Positions 61,428 through 64,000 of a DNA stretch of 64,000 bases are shown in pieces. The stretch spans positions 62,001 to 126,000 of the forward strand of contig PHFB01000002.1 of NCBI GenBank assembly GCA_002841355.1. The letters run 5' to 3'. The position numbers and the translations under genes are program-made. The notes beneath the pieces are model-generated. The model was not told where the DNA came from, ran no database searches, and saw nothing but the letters and a program-made list of their open reading frames with translations. Within the stretch, counting starts at the first letter, position 1. Every line of letters starts with the position of its first letter. The DNA is from Actinobacteria bacterium HGW-Actinobacteria-1 (GTDB lineage: Bacteria > Actinomycetota > Coriobacteriia > Anaerosomatales > Anaerosomataceae).

Positions 61428-64000
61428 AGATGCAACTGGCTCCCGAGCAGGACGCGGTCGTCCACGCCCCGGCAGGAGATCTCTTCGTCGCGGCCGCGGC
61501 GGGTTCAGGTAAGACACGGGTTCTCGTTGCCCGATTCGTGGCCGCCGTCTTGGGCGAAATCGAGCTTGGCCCTTGCTCGGCCACCGACGTCCTGGCGGTC
61601 ACATTCACCGACAAGGCTGCGGGCGAAATCGCAGAGCGGGTACGAGCGGCGTTGCTCGCCGAAGGGCGCGATTCCGAGGCTCGGCGGGTCGATCAAGCTT
61701 GGGTGTCGACCATTCACAAGATGTGCTCCCGGATCCTGCGTCGGCACGCGTTCGAAGCCGGGCTCGACCCACGGTTCTCCGTGGCAACGCAGGTCGAGGC
61801 TGGCATCCTGGAGCAAGAGGCGTTCGAGAGAGCGACGCGGGCGCTGATGGCGACCGACGTTTCTGTCGAGCGGCTGGTGATCGACTTCGGCGCCGCGCGC
61901 GTCGCGTCCATGGTGTCCCGCGCCCACGGCGCCCTGCGTTCGATGGGGCGAGGCGTGTCGGAATTGCGCGTGTCGGACGTACCGTTCGATCGGAGCTTGA
62001 GGGAGTGGAGTGCGGAGTTCGGCCTTCTGGCCGAGCAGTACACGAACCTCGGGTCGACGCAGACCGTCGCCACAGGCGCGGCGTCCGCTCGAGCGTGCGC
62101 ATGCGCTCTCGATGCGATACCGCGCGCGAATGACCAGACGGCCGCCGCCCGCGAGGCCCTCCAGTCCCTTGCCGATGCGAAGTTCTACAAGAAGGGCTCG
62201 CAGGAGGTCAAGGAACGTGCGGAGGCGGCCCAGGACCTGGTAGCCGCAGTGAGTGCGAGCGTGGCGCAGATCGTGGCGGCTCCGTACGAACAGGCACTTG
62301 TGCGCGTGTTGGAGGCCTTCGATTCGGCATACGAGGCCGCAAAGGCCGAGCGCGGCGTACTTGATTTCGAGGACCTCCAGCTCAAGACCGCAGTACTTCT
62401 CGAGACTCAGCCGGACATCGCATCTCGGTACCAAGAGGCGTTCAAGCTCGTGATGATCGACGAGTTTCAAGACACCAATGCGCTGCAGCTGCGCATCGCT
62501 AGAGCGCTTTCCTCGGACGACCTGCTCACGGTCGGCGATGACAAGCAGTCTATCTACCGGTTCCGCCATGCGGATGTGGGAGTGTTCAAGTCGCTGGCCG
62601 ATCAGGCGTCGTCAGTTAGCGTGCTCAGGTCGAACTACCGTTCTCATCAAGACGTGATCGGCGTCATCAATGAGCTCTTCGACACCTCCACGTTCTTCGG
62701 CGGCGATTTCGTTCGTCTCTCGGCGATGAGAGATGAGCGCGTGCCGTACGCATGGCCGGAAGCCGAGAGGCGAGTCCAGTTCCTGTTGACGGACGCGCAG
62801 GCCACGAATGCCGAGACGAAGCGCGCCATGGAGGCGGCGTCGATAGCACGGCGGCTTGCGGCGCTCCGGGAAGCGGGCGTGCCGCAAGGGGACATGGTCG
62901 TGCTGCTGCGGGCCATGACGCGGCGCTCGGAAGGGATTGAGTCAGCGCTGGTTGCCGAAGGGTTCGACGTCTACGTTGCCTCGGGCGGGACTTACTTCGA
63001 GCGCGCAGAAGTCGACGAAGTCGTTTCGCTGCTCTCGGTCATCGATAACCCACGCGACGACACGGCGCTGATGAGGATTCTCGCCGGGCGGATGGTGGCG
63101 CTCGAGGAACATACGCTCTACCGCCTTGCGAACATGGCGGGCCCGAAGTGTCTATGGGACGCACTGGCCCACCTGGATGAGGCAGACGTGCCCTCCCACG
63201 ACACTGAGGCCATCGGTCGGATCGTCTCGACCGTCGAGGCGCTTCGTCGCAACAGGGGGAAGCGCGGCATCTCAGAGTTGATCCATGAGGCATGCGAGCT
63301 GCTCGATTACGATCTTGTCCTGTTTGCGTCAGGCGCGGCTGGGCCCCGTGCCTGGGCGAACGTCCTCAAGCTCGGGCGACTCGCCGAGGAATACGAGCAG
63401 CGTTCAGCCGGTGACCTCGGCGGATTCTTGCGGCACGTTGCCCTACACCGGGATCTCTCGCCCGAGAAGCAGGCGACGCTCACCGGAGAAGGTATCGATG
63501 CCGTCAGAATCATGAGCGTGCACGCGGCGAAGGGGCTTGAGTTCCCTGTGGTAGTGGTGGGGGACCTGGCTTCTGGTGGCGACGCCAGCTGTGGCGACGT
63601 ACTTGTCAGCAGGGCGCAAGAGCCGCTGCTGGCCGTCAGGGTTCCCAAGTCGCTCTTCCCGGACGGCAAGTCGGTAGAGAGCGCCGCGTTCTCCGATCTC
63701 AAGGAGCAGGAGTCGTCCGAGGACCTTGCAGAAGCCGATCGACTCCTCTATGTCGCGTGCACCCGAGCCCGTGAAGCGCTGATTCTGAGCGCGTGCGTGG
63801 ACCTGTCAAAGAGCGCCGAGGGACGCAGCGACATCGACCGCTTGCGCCGCGCCGCTCGAATCGCGCAGCCTGCGGCGGAACTTGGGACCGAAGTCTCCGT
63901 CGGGGCCGACTGTAGCTTCGCCGTGCATGTTGTGAGTGTTCCGGCGCCGGCGGGGCCCGCATGTGAGACCGCCGGATCAACAGAATCGGGTCCGCTGCCG
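61424..64000 (+). CDS. addA: AddA-like UvrD/Rep-family helicase, cut by the right edge
   Basis: The frame is open from the ATG at 61424 to the window end (859 codons), so the C-terminus is missing. SF1A helicase motifs are all in place: Q-motif PEQDAVVHAPAG, Walker A VAAAAGSGKTRVLV, Ia TFTDKAAGEIAERV, Walker B LVMIDEFQDTNALQ, III VGDDKQSIYRFRHAD, IV VLRSNYRSH, V RIMSVHAAKGLEFPVVVV and VI LLYVACTRAREAL. Overlap with the AddB-like gene marks it as the AddA partner. Whether it carries the C-terminal nuclease domain of true AddA cannot be seen here. Together they would process double-strand breaks and feed RecA. Confidence 0.9.
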   Translation, partial: MKMQLAPEQDAVVHAPAGDLFVAAAAGSGKTRVLVARFVAAVLGEIELGPCSATDVLAVTFTDKAAGEIAERVRAALLAEGRDSEARRVDQAWVSTIHKMCSRILRRHAFEAGLDPRFSVATQVEAGILEQEAFERATRALMATDVSVERLVIDFGAARVASMVSRAHGALRSMGRGVSELRVSDVPFDRSLREWSAEFGLLAEQYTNLGSTQTVATGAASARACACALDAIPRANDQTAAAREALQSLADAKFYKKGSQEVKERAEAAQDLVAAVSASVAQIVAAPYEQALVRVLEAFDSAYEAAKAERGVLDFEDLQLKTAVLLETQPDIASRYQEAFKLVMIDEFQDTNALQLRIARALSSDDLLTVGDDKQSIYRFRHADVGVFKSLADQASSVSVLRSNYRSHQDVIGVINELFDTSTFFGGDFVRLSAMRDERVPYAWPEAERRVQFLLTDAQATNAETKRAMEAASIARRLAALREAGVPQGDMVVLLRAMTRRSEGIESALVAEGFDVYVASGGTYFERAEVDEVVSLLSVIDNPRDDTALMRILAGRMVALEEHTLYRLANMAGPKCLWDALAHLDEADVPSHDTEAIGRIVSTVEALRRNRGKRGISELIHEACELLDYDLVLFASGAAGPRAWANVLKLGRLAEEYEQRSAGDLGGFLRHVALHRDLSPEKQATLTGEGIDAVRIMSVHAAKGLEFPVVVVGDLASGGDASCGDVLVSRAQEPLLAVRVPKSLFPDGKSVESAAFSDLKEQESSEDLAEADRLLYVACTRAREALILSACVDLSKSAEGRSDIDRLRRAARIAQPAAELGTEVSVGADCSFAVHVVSVPAPAGPACETAGSTESGPLP

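Overview
The window looks like a chromosomal segment around the replication origin of a high-GC, Gram-positive bacterium. The origin-proximal order rpmH-rnpA-yidD-yidC-jag-rsmG-parA-parB on one arm and dnaA-dnaN-recF-dciA-gyrB-gyrA on the other is typical of Actinomycetota and Bacillota. High GC, an S8 protease with CWB2 wall-binding repeats, HAAS/PadR modules and AddAB genes point (by inference, not proof) to an anaerobic Actinomycetota lineage such as Coriobacteriia. Both ends are cut inside genes: an ABC-2 permease on the left and an AddA/UvrD-type helicase on the right.

Layout. 1-3073 (minus): ABC-2 exporter. 3134-6116 (minus): class I glutamine amidotransferase, KimA-like potassium transporter and DsrE-like protein, then tRNA-Ala. 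6444-11405: nitrogen region with two P-II genes, a PAS sensor kinase and Amt. 11406-11949: terminators and a stretch without a gene. 11950-12684 (minus): rhodanese-thioredoxin lipoprotein whose thioredoxin cysteine is encoded by an in-frame UGA, with a SECIS-like hairpin downstream. 12855-21605: giant cyclic beta-glucan synthase-like protein. 21666-26749: Gfo/Idh/MocA oxidoreductase, secreted subtilase, YbhB-type lipoprotein and baeRF-type protein. 26753-32119: divergent PadR-HAAS and GbsR-ABC exporter operons. 32246-35477: small membrane-anchored protein and a multi-PAS kinase. 35651-41902: tRNA-Ile, bifunctional-nuclease-family protein, MacAB-like exporter, HAD phosphatase and MFS transporter. 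42027-58476: replication and segregation genes. 58527-64000: AddB and AddA-like recombination proteins.

The origin appears to be in two parts. A cluster of DnaA boxes lies at 52575-52968. A second element lies between dnaA and dnaN and has a perfect run of six TAG/TAA trinucleotides (49996-50013), resembling the DnaA-trio unwinding element. Between the box cluster and dnaA, and apparently co-transcribed with dnaA, sits a gene for a stand-alone GHKL ATPase fused to a winged helix. Two parS sites lie 2.7 kb away at the start of rsmG, and the second overlaps the ribosome binding site and preferred start codon.

The strongest candidates for a second look are the selenocysteine rhodanese-thioredoxin, the GHKL-winged-helix gene coupled to dnaA, the trio-type unwinding element, the parS/rsmG overlap, and the leader of amt with two mutually exclusive hairpins.
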